The notes: generated by a model from the sequence alone, not told the origin. A DNA stretch of 64,000 nucleotides from Terana coerulea (GCA_024811115.1 JAKOGH010000121.1:1-64000); one strand, 5' to 3'. Positions 1-12,500 are shown, counted from the stretch's first letter. Numbers and translations: made by a program.

Positions 1-95
1 TGGTCTCCAGGAAAGTACCTGTTGGAACGGCTCTTGCACGCCGTTCTGGCGGGGAAACCAACCTGCGCTAAAATTTTGAGATTAGTGGTGAGAGC
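1..95 (+). other. 3' end of an MPF unit cut by the window edge
   Basis: This stretch matches the tail that follows every complete MPF gene in the window (8,205-8,290; 57,960-58,045; and in mirror 28,090-28,165 and 39,085-39,165), ending with the shared word AACCTGCGCTAAAA. The mirror copy of this position in the right arm lies directly next to the MPF gene at 39,475-39,950. I therefore infer that a + strand MPF gene lies just outside the window. Only its 3' flank is visible. Confidence 0.7.
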
Positions 96-295
96 CACAG
101 CATCACTCCAAGCAGTATTTTCTTCAACGTCTTGAGCAACCGTGATACGACCCATTTTTGTCGGTTACCGCAACATAAAAACTGATGTATTACCCGGACC
201 CGATGCATACCGCAGGAGAGTAATGCATAGTTATGAGTTTGCGGACTAGAGTGGCTATACGAGAAAGAAAAATGCCTGGATATTCCTTATCCGGT

Positions 296-2955
296 CTAGA
301 TCAAGTGTTTAGCATGCAGTAGTGCCCACCGGAAATCCCGGGACCTACCGCATTTCCTCCTTCGACTAAGACTCAGAAGAGAAAGAAAAGGAACATGAGT
401 CCCTGACTCTACTAACCGTTTCCAATGGATGTCTGTAGATCCCTCAGGAATGCGGTCATCCACTAAACCAACCTCCTGCAAGTTGTACTCTTTTCAGACC
501 TTCATGGACGCGCTCGTATATGACGTCGTCTTCACGAGGAATACCGTGGCTTTGAATCCATGTCACGTCAGCTCGGCTCTACAGATGTATCTCCCCGCAC
601 TTACCGTATGCGGAAATGGTAGACGACGTCTGCATTGACATGGGTTGTGAGTCTGGTCGGGTGTAAGATTGGATAGCGGGCGCATCGCCACATCTTGGTC
701 TTCTCGCGCCACGATATCGCCCGTTCGTTCGCAGCATCCTCCAGCGGCTTCGTGGCCTCGCGCTCGGCTGAAGATACTACCCTGAGAGTTCCATCACTGA
801 TTACGTGTGCAGCATGCAAGAACTGAAATGACTATAGTCAACGGGTACGCAGCGGGCAGTGATGAGAGAGGCAACACACCATTGTGCGCCACGTATGCAC
901 GTCCTTCCGAATTCCGTTTCCGTATGGCCGATCGACAGAGCAACGCAAGCAATACAGACGTACGTCCGCATTATCCATGTCCATGATCGTCGCCGTCGCT
1001 GGATCCATACCGCACGCGGTGACAATCTGCGTGAGCTGCTTGTGGGTGTGTTCGCCGATGCTCCACTCGTACGGTTTCCATGCTCGGTTGATGGTATGCT
1101 TGGTGACGATGGCAGCGTAGGAGTTCTCGAGGCCGACGGGATCAGGACAGTAGCATTCATGCGACAAGACCAACCGCAACCGGTACCACCGGTTGCAGCG
1201 CCCGCAACGAGACAGACTCGCCACCGCGAGTGCAAGCGGATCCACGTTGTCACCTACTGGGATGCACTTGCGGACCACGCCAGTAAAGTACGCCCTCGCT
1301 TCCTGTTTCCACTTTTTGTGAACGCGGGCAGTGTCTTCGCCAGGAAGCCAAATCTCTCGACCGTAACATGTTCGCTGGTCGGTGCATTCAGTACCGCCTC
1401 GACGTCCGGCATCCCGAGCGCGATATCACGGATAGACGGCTCGCCGATGCGGCGCGGCGCGATCTGCGCCAGCGCCTCGTCCAAAGCTTGAGTCGTGCCT
1501 GCACAGCGAGGTTGTACTCCTCCTGCAGCTGCTCGGCCCTCACCCCGTCCATGAATTCAATCATCTTGGGCTTGATGTTCTTCCCAAGTTCTTCCAGACT
1601 GGGAGCAAAGTCAGCAAAAACAAACCCTGTTTTGCGGACTATCACGAACTTCTTTCTGTGAGGTCCTTCGACTGCGCGACGAGGTTTTGATTGGCTAGGC
1701 GTCTGGACCCCTCTATCCGCTGCAGCTCCTTGTTGTGCCCCAGATCCGCAAGTTTTTCCTTGATGCTGCGCAAACGCCACAGCCATCAGACATGCTAATT
1801 CAATTTTTGACTGGAAACAGAGCATACCTGTTGTATCTGGAAGTTATAAGCTCTTCCTTGTTTTTGCGTGCACTTTAGCCTGTCGCTCCTGCCACTGTTC
1901 CAACGGTGCGCATTGCTGACTATGTTGTGGGTCAAATATTTAATGGCAGCACTGGTATGCAACAAGACACACCTCTCTCAATGACTGCAGATTAATCACC
2001 TTCAAATCAATGAAGGCAGCTTGTTCTGCTGTAGACATACTCTTGATGGCTTTCTTCAAGTCAACTATGTCTGACTTTCGGAATGAAAGCCGCATATGGT
2101 GTGATAGTGAGAAAGCTACAGTATGAATTAGTAGCGTGTCCAAGGAAGAATAACAGCACTTGGAGCATACGATCCGTGTAATGGGGCTCGAACAACCCGA
2201 GTATGAAGTGCACACCATATATCTGCTGCAGGAATGGAATATGAACCTCAGATTGCCCTTCGTCCCATTCAAAGAGATTGTGAAGCTCGTAAGGGCCATC
2301 TGTCGTTTGCGAAAGCCTGATTGGACTCAATCTCAAGTAGACATGTTCATAAAAGGAATGTCCGCACCGGGATGTACAGCCTTTACAATAGCGACAACCT
2401 AGCTCCCAGTAGATGAATTCGCACGCCTTACCACATCCCTAAAATGCACCAGAAAAGTCAGTAACAGCACATGCAAGTCATAAGGATTTCATGCACGCAC
2501 ATTACAGCGATTGTAAAACAGGATGTTGGCGTATGCCGGCTTACTGTAGGCATCTGGACACGGCGGTAGATCTTCAACATTCTGACGGGCGGCCTTCCAC
2601 AACGACGCGGAGTTGCGGCTCATTAAGAGGTTTCGAAAGTCTTTCGTCGACCTGGCGAGGTTGAGGACGTCATTGGATGGAGGTAGCTGGTGATCTGAAC
2701 AATAGTAAGTGTTAAGCCATGTACAGCATATCCCAATAATAATAATAACCTCTTATATAATGTCCAGGGGCATACCCGTTAGCTTCGCCAATCCGCCAAG
2801 TTTGGCGGCGGCAGCCTTGCCTTTGCCTCAGGCGCGTCGTACAAGAGCCTTCGGAGGCGGCTTGCGCACATATTCCTCGTCACTGCTCGAGTCGATATCG
2901 CTAGACATATCGGATGGTGTCGCTTTGCGCGCGGCTCTTCGCTTTCTGGGGGCAT
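296..2955 (-). pseudogene. F-box protein copy A (left arm), broken
   Basis: This is a multi-exon F-box gene read right to left. Its start context is ATG CCC CCA at 2,955. A basic, acidic-Ser N-terminus follows, then the F-box (near 2,770 and 2,600-2,700: GMPLDI, YLHPMDVLNLAR-like, then FRNLLMSRN and WK). A Cys-rich segment lies near 2,400 (CGK..E..YWELGC.YCKGC), and the long C-terminal region runs from 1,830 to 300 with CGRCNR and CPDP cysteine pairs. F-box proteins usually link SCF ubiquitin ligases to substrates, and this architecture belongs to the large F-box family of mushrooms. The N-terminal exon is disrupted: the C-run after ATG is one base short of frame, an in-frame TGA replaces Arg near 2,850, and TAA replaces Tyr in the F-box leader near 2,757. 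A one-base A-run deletion near 1,315 breaks the C-terminal exon. The right arm carries the same N-terminal lesions. Confidence 0.75.
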
Positions 2956-3566
2956 CGCAGTAGACGTTAGTGGTGGCGGTTTAGGTTGAGCTCAAGAAGC
3001 AAGGCGCCGACATCTGTGTGGCGCATCAGCGCATCACAAAGTATGTGACCTGTGACATGTGACACAGGTTTATTGCCGCTGCTGCCGTCTCGCCCCCGCA
3101 TTCTTCCTATAACCAGTCTCCCCAGGCAGAGTCGCCAGACTTCGGCGTACGAGTGGGTCGTCTGTCTGAAATTCCTCCGCGAATACACAGAATACCAAGA
3201 TGGCATCCCGGTGAGGTATGTTTCACGATGGAACAGAAACTTTTGCTCATGAACGTTGAACGTTGCAACGTTAAACATCCAGGTCTACCCGGGCCCGCCA
3301 CAGTGTACTTGTGGAGCACTGAAACTCGCGTAGCTGTATCTTCCGCTCAAGTGAATATGCCAGTTTCTTCACATTCACCCTCATTTAGCCCAACAATCCC
3401 AATTGGTCGTGGAACGTGCCCGAGCGCGCTTGAATTTTAACTCAGTCTCCGATGTCGGGCGCCGCAACTTGAACCGAACCGTCTTGCATGGCAACGCCCA
3501 CCTGCGACTCAGCCCGCCCGCTTGTTCCTCATACTCCTGAAAGCACAAACGCCTGCGGGGACAGCG
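2956..3566. promoter_or_regulatory. Divergent F-box/kinase-like intergenic region with AACGTT motif
   Basis: This roughly 600-bp region separates the divergent F-box copy A and the kinase-like gene. It contains a tight cluster of the palindrome AACGTT at 3,251-3,272 (GAACGTTGAACGTT, then GCAACGTT). The same cluster recurs upstream of the second F-box gene (6,070-6,092) and the MPF gene (6,991-7,005), and in mirror at 35,887-35,912 and near 30,690. It is a candidate shared regulatory element. No obvious TATA box was found. Confidence 0.4.
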
Positions 3567-5019
3567 ATGGCGACTACCGCCGTGGCCGCGTCAATGGGCC
3601 TTGTTTTTGCGGCGACATCTTACTGTATGTGGCGCAGAGATCGCGCCGAGGCGCAGGAGACTTCTCGCACGTGTCGAGGAAGGTACGCAACAATGATTCC
3701 AGCCGTCCGCGCACAACGCTGACACAGTTTTAACAGCTCCCCGCACATTGGCTTCTTGGAGACAACCCGAAGGCGAGGACTGGTCGGAAGCCAGAGAGTC
3801 AATCTGGACTAAGACTGGCCTTTACGACATCTTTGCTGCGCGTGGATACACCATCTGGTCCTTCTTCTATGAGAGTGTTGTGAAAGTACCGGAAGGCACA
3901 GAGGCTAAAGCGAGTGGATTTGCTTACATCACCTCAGCGCGCGAATATGCAAACAACAACGCTCCCGGTACGATTCGGAAGCTCAGTAGGTTCGTATATA
4001 GGGTAATCATTTCCTTAGATGCTGCGTGTGCCGTCTATGAGCTGACAACTTGTTAGAACCCTCTTTCGCGTGCCGCTGTCTCCCGCGATGGTCATTACGT
4101 GATTATACGTGTGTTATCGATCGGCGACGGGGGCAGAGAGCAGTTGGATATTTGGCGAAGGCTTGGTAGTGGCGAGCAGAGTATATACTCTACTAATCAC
4201 ACCCTTCCCCTGTTGGATGTGCTCCATGTCGATGACGTTGTTTTTGGCATCTTCCCGAAACTTGGCAGTTCGCTCGATGAGTGCTATGGCCAGTGGGCCA
4301 AGAACTCTGTGGGAGATATCATTGACATGTTCATGCAAGCCATCGAGGTGCGGACTTGGACTTAGACGTTGTCTTCTATCTCTTCAACGCTGACTTTCTC
4401 CTAGGCCCTTGCATTTATTCATAATTTGAACATAGCCCACCAAGTGGGTTACGGCTCTGTTGTTCGCATCCTCCCACGATACTCATCTTAACGATAGGAT
4501 GCTTTCAAGGACAATTTTGTCGTCCAATGGCAGCCCGAGTCGTTGTCCGCTGGAGCAGTATCGATTTCGAGACCGCGAGTCTATTTAATCGACTTCGAAA
4601 CAGCGGTACAATATCCGCCGGACTGCGCTGCAGAGCAACGCCTTTCGCTTGGTGTTCCTTGCGGCGGGTCGTTCCCGTCGGATCCAACGAAATATGGCCG
4701 ACCGGCACCGCTGGAGGTTTTCTCTGGATTGGCGTATGATCCTTTCAAATTAGACGTCTGGCAGCTTGCCAAGAGCTTTGCCGACTTCAAGGTGCGTGGT
4801 CTCGTTCGTGTCTTTCGTGTACTCAGATCGTATCAGTCCAATATACCAGATATTGATGAGGCTCTGCGTGCCATGAGGCATCCTGACTCCGCTGTAAGGC
4901 TCAATGCTGTCCAGGGTCTGCGAAGGCTCGCAGATGTGGTGCATTCCATGCCTTCTAAGGCCCTCCACGTTGCTCCTACAGTCTCTGATCGGCGGTTTGG
5001 GTATCTCGTAGACGCCTGA
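3567..5019 (+). pseudogene. Kinase-like membrane-anchored protein, left-arm copy
   Basis: This belongs to a basidiomycete family with a short N-terminal hydrophobic segment (MATTAVAASMGLVFAA) followed by a divergent protein-kinase fold. After the anchor exon come WRQPEGEDW...ARESIW (3,750), a first kinase lobe (NPLSRAA...YVIIRV, 4,060-4,130), the catalytic-loop equivalent IAHQ|DAFKDN across an intron (4,430 and 4,500), and LIDFETAV in place of DFG (4,580). KLDVWQLAKSF marks the C-lobe (4,750). The catalytic-loop Arg of HRD is Gln here (CAA at 4,441), whereas the right-arm copy keeps Arg. Between the anchor exon and the next exon the frame does not close, apparently because of missing bases in an A-run near 3,655. 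This could be a pseudokinase or a decaying gene. Introns are inferred from GT/AG sites and family fit. Confidence 0.65.
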
Positions 5020-5194
5020 TCTGCGCGTGTTGGGGCTGCGTCGGACAAATAATTTAGAGCGGGCCATGCGCTATCATTTCGAACCTAATTATGTTGGGGT
5101 ATGTGGTTCTTTGTCGCTGGGTGCATCTTCGTAACTCATCAGGCTCATCATGCATCATGTGTCTGCACCGACAGTGGGGTGCGTTGGCCTCGGA

Positions 5195-5830
5195 TGTAGA
5201 TATGTTCATGCAGGGAATATCCGTACCGCGATGCACAACCGTTACAATAGCGACAACCTAGTTCCCAGTAGATAGACTCGCACGCCTGACCACATCCCTA
5301 AAAGTATCAGAAAGGTCAGTGAGAGTACATTTGCAAGGCATGAGGGTTTCATGCGCGAACATTACAGAGATTGTGAAACAGGATGTCGGCGTATGTCGGC
5401 TCACTGTAGGCATCTGGACACGGCGGTATGTCTTCAACATTTCTACGGGCGGCCTTCCACAATGACGCTGAGTTGCGACTCATTAAGAGGTTTCGAAAGT
5501 CTTTCGTCGACCTGGAGAGGTTGAGGACGTCCATCGGATGCAGGTGGCTAGTGATCTGGACAATAGTAAGCGTAAAGCCATGTATAGCGTATGTCAGCTG
5601 AGAATTACCTCGTATGTAATATCCAGGGGCATACCCGGTAGCCTCGCCAACCTGCCAACTTTGGTGGCGGCAGCTTCGCCTTTGCCTCGGGCGCGTCGTA
5701 CAGAAGCATTCGGTGCAGGAGCCTTTGGAGGCGGCTTGCGTACAGATTCTTCGTCACTGCTCGAGTCGATATCGCTAGATATATCGGATGGTGTTGCTTT
5801 GCGCGCGGCTCTTCGCTTTCTGGGGGGCAT
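5195..5830 (-). pseudogene. F-box protein copy B (left arm), 3'-truncated
   Basis: The start ATG is at 5,830 with an intact N-terminus (MPPRKRRAARK, acidic-Ser tract, RRARGKG, LARLPGMPLDITYEV). The F-box exon follows (YLHPMDVLNLSRSTKDF, WKAARRN, PCPDAYSEP.YA), then the start of the Cys-rich exon (CGQACE..YWELGCRYCNGC, HEHIY). Homology to copy A stops near 5,195, where the sequence passes into the region downstream of the kinase-like gene. Roughly the last two thirds of the family protein are missing. The F-box itself is complete, so a short F-box-only product is conceivable, but no in-frame 3' exons of the family follow. Confidence 0.7.
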
Positions 5831-7080
5831 CGTAGTGGACGTTAGCGGTGATGGTTGAGGTTGAGCAAGAAACAAGGCGCCAACATCTCTGTGGCGCATC
5901 AGCGCATCACAAACTACGTGACTTGTGATCTGTGACACAGGTTTGTCGCCGCTGCTGCCGTCTTGCCTGCATCTTGCCCCCGCATTCTTCCGAGTCCACG
6001 AATACACAGAATGACAAACTGGTACCCTGATGAGTTGTGTTTCACGATGGAATAGGAAATTTTGCTCATGAACGTCGAACGTTGAACGTTGAGGTCTACC
6101 CCGCCCGTAGGAATTTGGTGCCTAAAATGGCCAGGAGCAGAGGATACGCTCACACGGTGACAGATCATCATCCCAGTGTACAAGTCACTGAGCCTCTAGC
6201 AAACTGACTACGCTGTATGGCATAGCGGGACAAAGCGAGCACAATGAGTGGTTATGGGTGCTGGTCACGGCGGCGGCAGGTCGCTGGTGACGATCGCTGT
6301 AATGGCGCAGCGTCACAGAGCGTCACCCTTGTTCGCGAGCGTGTTCCGAACATGTTCCTCGAACAAACCTTGCACCCGTCCGGACGTTCTCCAATATTGT
6401 TGCAAGGACAAATCTCGGCATGTGCCGCGCCACAATGTACTTGTGGAGCGCTGAAACTCACGTAGTGTCGCTCGTGGAAAACCTCAAACAGACCTTCGCC
6501 CCCGCCGCCTCAATCATCCTCTTGCCTGATAACCGAGATAGTTTGGTTCAAACACATGCCTTACGTGTTAGCACTTTTCTGCACGACAGCGGCCAGCCCA
6601 TCTCTGGTCTCTGGCGGCCGAAGAGAAGTGCATCGATCCCGTTTTCGGAATTTTAGTCGAGGCTGAGGTATGATGAGGTCTCTGAGAAGATGGGAGCCTA
6701 AACAAACACGCATGTAAAGAGCGGGTGGGAGCACGAGGCGAACTCAGATGCATCGCAGCTTGGGCAGGGAGATCTAGATCGTGGGGTAAACTCCATTCAA
6801 GGGAGTATCATCCAGTATGATCGTTAATCACAAGGAGAGATTAACGTGCAAGGAGCGAAGGAATTATGAATGGGTAGAGGTAGTCAGGGTAAGGAAGGAG
6901 ACTGAGGTGATAAATTCGGGAACGAGCGCCGGAAAGCGTCGGGCGCTCAGTCACCGCACGCGGCGGCTGACGTTGGGAGCGATCGAGGACTTGAACGTTG
7001 AACGTCGAGTCTAGGCTCGAAGGGAGCGCAGGTCAGCCACATAGGTAGCGCCTACCTAGCCATGGTGGTCAGCCGCACAC
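5831..7080. promoter_or_regulatory. Divergent F-box B / MPF intergenic region
   Basis: This is about 1.3 kb between the divergent F-box B and MPF genes. AACGTT clusters lie at 6,070-6,092 (F-box side) and 6,991-7,005 (MPF side). Relative to the F-box A promoter, a block of roughly 310 bp (about 6,113-6,425) interrupts the homology between CTACC..GCCCG and the downstream CACAATGTACTTGTGG. The same block is present in the right arm (30,340-30,680). No gene is supported here; short open frames at 6,250-6,460 look incidental. Confidence 0.4.
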
Positions 7081-7092
7081 AGTCTCCCAGTG

Positions 7093-7100
7093 TATAAAAG
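7093..7100 (+). promoter_or_regulatory. TATA box of left-arm MPF gene
   Basis: TATAAAAG lies 99 bp before the ATG. The segment between it and the start (TTCAGTTTAACC, then a CCCACA-rich leader) is conserved in all four MPF copies, consistent with a shared core promoter and 5' UTR. Confidence 0.65.
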
Positions 7101-7198
7101 GCTCTCCGTTCTCCTTTCTCCTCCTTCAGTTTAACCGCTACCATCTCGCATACCCACACACCACAACCCACACTCACCTACACCCACCCACCCACATC

Positions 7199-7908
7199 AT
7201 GCCTTTCACCCGCATCTTCTCCAAGACCTTCTCCAAGACCCCCAAAACCCCCAAGGTCGAGAAGGTCGCCTCTCCCGTCGGTGCCGCCACCGTCGCGGAG
7301 AACATCCTCCCCACAAAAACCACGATGGAGTGCGAGGCCAAGCCGCCCGTCCAGACCTACACCGTCAAAGACGTCCGCCACAAGGCGTGCTTCGTCCAAG
7401 CCCCGCCGTCCGCCCCCAGTCCATGGTCGCCGAGGTCGGCTTCATCGACATCCAGCCGGCGCATAAGCGTGACGAGAGCCACGGATTAGAGTTGTCAGCC
7501 AACGCGGCCACCATCGACGGACCCATCACCACCTCGGACAGCTGGCTCTGCTCCGAGTACCCCTCGCTCTACATCAGGGAGCAGGGGTCACCCAATTCGT
7601 CTACCGAGACCCTGGTCGACGCCACGGTAAGTGCCCGAAGATGTCCTTCGGAGCTAGATGGCTGACCAATGTCTGCGCAGGTCGTCGTGCCAGTCAAGCC
7701 AGTCCCGACAAAGACCAGGCCAAAGAAGGTCGCCATCAGGCAGCCTTACTTTGTGCACTTCCGAGTCGAGAACACCCTCATCCCCTTGCACGTTGCCCAA
7801 GCCAGGGCTGATATCAAGTACCGCCCCGAGGGGTATGAGATGAAGAGCGCCCTGGAGAAGGTCAAGGAGCCTCGGGCCACCAAGGAGGCGTGGTGGACGG
7901 CGTGCTAA
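7199..7908 (+). CDS. MPF-family small protein, left-arm copy (frame break)
   Basis: This is a two-exon orphan gene that I do not recognise from any named family. Exon 1 encodes MPFTRIFSKTF, a Lys/Pro/Thr-rich N-terminus, then SDSWLCSEYPSLYI. The intron runs from GTAAGT (about 7,627) to CAG at 7,680. Exon 2 encodes the conserved C-terminus (FRVENTLIPLHVAQ, IKYRPEGYEMKSA, ending EAWWTAC). Against the right-arm copy it has four rather than five Cs near 7,403. This shifts the frame after CFVQAP and would truncate the protein unless the base is missing through assembly error. There is no signal peptide or membrane segment. The conserved C-terminal Cys is not a CaaX box. Function is unknown. Confidence 0.6.
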
Positions 7909-8375
7909 GGGGTGAGGGGAGAAAAGGGGAAGGTGCGTGGATTTCTTCAATCACAGCTGCCAGGTCGAGGGCGAAGGCGAGCGGCCGACCGAGTCGACTT
8001 GGGCCTCATCACCCCGAGTCGGCACCCCGGGGCCTGAGCGCGCTATCATCGGGCCTTGTGAGTGACCTTGGTATTTGCCTCATTGACCGTCGCTCACCGC
8101 TGTCATACAGAACGACTGGGCTCGGTGGTAGGCGCTTCCTGGAGGAAGGTCAGCCGCGGCGGCTGGGATGGTGGAGTCCGCTGCGGCTGTCCTAGCGCAG
8201 ACCTTTCCGTGGTCTCCAGGATAAGTACCTGCCGGGGTAGCATCTGCTTGACGCTCTGGCAGGAAACCAACCTGCGCTAAAACTTTAAGGTCAGCGGTGA
8301 AGTACCTTCTGTTTCCCTGTGATGGTCTGTGAGCACTAGCTATGAATGTGATTTGTTTCCCGTCAGTGATATCAC
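7909..8375 (+). other. Conserved MPF 3' region and inner end of the left inverted arm
   Basis: The sequence after the stop codon is almost as conserved among MPF units as the coding part. It includes an intron-like segment (CTT|GTGAGTGACC to CATACAG, 8,057-8,110) and a small hairpin CAGCCG-CGG-CGGCTG near 8,152. Homology to the mirror copy continues past the AACCTGCGCTAAAA word to about 8,375 at lower similarity. This may be a spliced 3' UTR or an additional exon set. From 8,376 to 8,576 I see nothing. Confidence 0.45.
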
Positions 8376-8576
8376 TCGGAGGTATCGTTTAAGAAACGCA
8401 ATGCAGGTCACAGTCATCTGACAGGATACCTGGTAGTTATGTAAAGTTTATGAGCCACTGGTTGAACTTCATTCGTTGCGTTTCTTCCACTTGCTGCGTG
8501 TTACTTCGCGGCTGTCCGATGGAGGTAAGGAGTGGGGTGTGGTATTGGCCGACGAGAATGAAACACAATAGGACCC

Positions 8577-9260
8577 CTATGAGTCACTTCTGAGACCAGG
8601 TATCCGCGCGGGTGGAGGAGGGTCCCCTGAGAATGACCTTGCGTAATGTGTAACTACTCCCACTGCGGACCCTATTCCTAGACCGCCGAGTGCGGCTAAT
8701 ATCGCAATGATTGAGTAAAGAGAGACAGCGATGAGTTCATACTCACCATGAATCGTCTTCGCATGTTTCCACACGAGAGCAGGTGTCAAGACTGCAAATA
8801 GTATCCCTCCAATCGTTGCATGGTCGTCAGCTCGGATGGACGCCGTCTGCCATGGATAAGCGATTCGTGACCATTATCAGTCATAATCTCGGCATTACGC
8901 ACATCATATGTTGCCACCAATCTCCGATGTCTGACATTCTCTGGTGACGAGTAAGCTGACCTGACGTACTCGAACGCGCCGCCTTCAAGAACGCCTGGGC
9001 AAAGAAAGGTTATGTAACACTGTAGTGAGAGCCGGGTACCCGGAAAGCGTACCAAGTGCACCACCGACCCATGTTGCTCGCAGAGTCCGGTTGAGGGACA
9101 GACGGCTCCGGCCGTACCGTGAAAGGGTGAAGGCGATGTATGCTGGCGGTGTGAGCAGCGACATGATTTGGTATCCTTTCGACATTCCCCGCCGTACGAA
9201 GAACTCGGTGTCTGCTGCATGCGCTTTTGATGTATCAAAGAGGTTCACAGCGTCTGCCAT
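8577..9260 (-). CDS. Conserved 172-aa multi-pass membrane protein, function unknown
   Basis: Four exons assemble without any frame break: 9053-9260, 8903-8994, 8747-8846 and 8577-8695, giving 172 residues. Junctions use GTACGC/CAG, GTGCGT/CAG and GTGAGT/TAG. The protein has an N-terminal soluble stretch (MADAVNLFDTSK), a hydrophobic segment around LLTPPAYIAFTL, a Gly-rich one (TWVGGALGVLEGG), then ATIGGILFAVLTPALVW and ALGGLGIGSAVGVVTH, ending in a Pro-rich tail (GDPPPPARIPG). Three to four membrane passes are likely. The pattern of small Gly-rich hydrophobic segments resembles mitochondrial or ER small membrane proteins, but I do not recognise the family. It is divergent from TEL2 with about 270 bp between starts. 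Confidence 0.8.
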
Positions 9261-9528
9261 CGTGTCTGTCGCCGTCGTCGCTGTCGTAACTTACTCGGTG
9301 GTGGAGGGAAGAGTGGGCAATATCCGGGGCGCTCGGCGCCGTCGACGTCAGACGCGACGACGAAATGAGGCTCTCACGTGCCCCGACGTCTGCTCGCGTT
9401 TGGCGTCTGCGGCACGCGCCTCTCCTCTTCCTGTCTCCGCCACCACCTTCAGGTAAACAACCCACTCTGACATTCTTGTCGAGACAAGCAGGCGTTGATC
9501 TAAGAAATACACTCTTCAGATTCTCCTC

Positions 9529-12500
9529 ATGTCGAGAGAATATACGGAAAACACGTACGACCAAATACGCGATGTCATCGCGCGGCTGCAGACACCAATC
9601 CCCGACCTTCCTACTCTGCTAGCCCTCCTCTCTGCACCCCTCAACAGTATAAAAATTCTACCACCAAAATACGTGAAATATGACACGAATCCATTACCTG
9701 CTCATGGCGTAAGCGTGTCCAAGCACATCCCTCCACTTCAGCGAACATTGCTGGACCATGTCTTGCCGACCTGGGGTCCAGTCCTGGATGAAGAGAATTG
9801 CTACGACCTTGCTCAACAGTACTTTACCCCAGATTTGTTCTTGATGGCAGTGCCTGCCGCGAAGCAAGTTGCTCTTCACGCTTATGCTACTGTCCTGTCC
9901 CTGCCGCTTACAGAACACGCGATACGGATACTGGCGCAGCTCGTGAAGACATACTCGATTGACGTCCTTTGGTCTGTCACAGTCAATGCCAAGGACAAGA
10001 ATGCTGTTACCTGGGAAGACTGCGTCCGAAACGTAGCTGCTGTGCCAGGAAAGGTGGCCAATATGCGAGGGAGCAGAGGAGATATGCAAGTCCCTCCAGA
10101 ACTGGAATACGGCCCATACTTTGACAACGTGAGTACAAGATGCGAGTTGATTGTCTCGTCTCTGTCGTCACACCCAACTCAAGGTCTGTCCCAGGTTTCC
10201 TGCCGTGCGTGCTGCAAAGAGTACAAAGACTGAAGCGCTTCTCCAGATGAACTGTCGGCTTTGGCGTACCTTCTGACAAAACTGGTCAATGTCGGAGCCT
10301 TCCCTAGTAGTATTCCTCACTCGTCGTACCAGCCTTCATTCTTTCAGGCGGTGCTTCCGGCAATCCGCACTGGACTTCGATCCTCACCAACATACGGTTC
10401 TGTCTGGCGCCAGCTCTTGGCTTCCCTGCCCTCGACATTGACGCTTCAATCTGTGTTGACGTCGTTGTTTGCACATCTGCCTTCAATAGAAGATTTGGAT
10501 ATGTCCTCGATGGTCAGGGCGTCAGTAAAAGTGCAAGCAGCGCTCCTCAAGGAGCTTCTTGGCCAGTTCACCCAGGATAGTGACATTGTTAACGGGTTTT
10601 CCGCCGCTGCGTTGTCACGCCAGTGGACTGTTGGACATGCGCGAATATTCACGTGCTGGATCACGGGTGCCGGACAGCACAGAACGGACACGGAAGGTAA
10701 GCACCAATAGGGATGTGCGACGCAGCTGAGATTGACGTACTGTACCACAGGCCTGCGTAACCTGCTTCACAGGGTCGTCGACGTCTGGATGGCACCTGAC
10801 CACGTTAGACACTCCCTGTTATCATCCCACCAATGTCAGTCTTGTCACCGCGGCCTCGGTTCTAAAACTAACGTATCTATTGTAGATTATACAGCCTTCC
10901 TTTTACTAATAGTGTCTCATTTCCCCACTTCTGAGGCCATTCCGTCCGCCAATCCCATCAACGAACTTGCGTTCTCGCCTGCGTTTATCAAGGCTATATC
11001 CGTATACATCTCGCACATGGACCCGTTCGTGCGACGTTGTGGAATGCTCGTGGCGGAAGAAGTTGCCCGTGCGTCAGGCAAGAAACTCGACTTTGGAGAC
11101 TGGGACGGGGACAAGGAAGGTCGGGACTGGTGTCGAAAACTTAGGCAACTCATGCAGGAGCGCGATGCTGACGCCAACGAAGCGTTAGCTGCGTATGAAG
11201 TAGAGGAGCTGTCTAACTCTCAGTCGGGCGAAGTCGAAGTACAACCTGGACAAGCCCAGGAAATCGTATCACCTGCTACTGCGACCACTCAGAGCGGGCC
11301 CCGCAAGGTCGCCGTTCAAGCACTCCGAGATGGATACGATTCCGACGACTCCCTGACGGGTTATGCCTCTGAGCCATCCTCGTCGCGATCACCATCACCC
11401 GACGCCATCCGAGCTCGACGAAATCGAGAAGGACCCGACGCTCCGCCTCACGCAGTCCAAAGTTGTGCGCCCAGTGTATCTTGCACAGCTCGGAGAAATG
11501 GTGCGCCCGACGACCGGGAAGAAAGAAAATGACGAGGACGAGCCGAAGCGGATTGAAGTTGCACTAGACGTGGCGGAGGAGCTTATTAGGAGAAAGCGTG
11601 CGTATGGTACGGAACTAGGTAAGCTTCCTATTTCTCGTTCATGAATTGAAGACTGATGACGGCTGTAGAGGAGAACGCTGTGAACCTCGTGTTCGGCTTC
11701 GTCGGTCTGAACAACAACTTCGACATGGAAGGCTTCGATGAGAAGCGACAAGCGGCAGTGAATGCACTTGTCTCATGTTGCCCGCGAAAAGCTGCTCCGT
11801 ATGTTAATAGTGCACCATACATCGAAAATCGCTGACATTTTCATGTAGAGCGATCATTGAAGAATTCTTTAAAAATCAGTACTCCACCGACCAACGCTTT
11901 GTGATGCTGAACGCGTTGGCAGTAGGAGCTCGGGAGTTGGCGAACCTTCCGCTACCTCCATCTGCATCTATAGCCAAAGCTCAGCGAGTAGCGTTCCCAA
12001 GCAAACGTCTACCTCAAGCGCTCCACGAGAAGTACCTGACGTTGGGCGACCAAATCAGCTCCTCAGAATCCGGTACAATTGTTGCTCGACGGCATCAGCC
12101 AGAAAGCGATCGAGAGCAGTAAGGCGACGGCGCAGGACAAAGTGCCAGAGTACGCGCGCGAAAGGCAACTCAGGCCTCAAGCGGCCTGCGAAGGTGGCGG
12201 AAGTCACTCCTTCGGACCCTGCCCGGCAGCTCCAGTCCGCGCATCTCCAGCCACGCTCTGTGGTAGCCTTCACCGAGGTCGCGGCGGAGTACTTCATCTG
12301 TCCCCTGATCAACCGGTTCTGGCGTTTCCTCAGAGACGAACAGACTCGCGAAGAGCGGACCGCGCACCAGGAGCCCAGCCTGCGGTACCGGGGCGCTGGG
12401 ACGGGCTTAATACTCAACGCCCTTGTCCTGTCGCATTTCATGGCAACGCTGGCGGTCATGGTACACGCCGCGCACAATGCGAGAGAATGGCTGGCGATCA

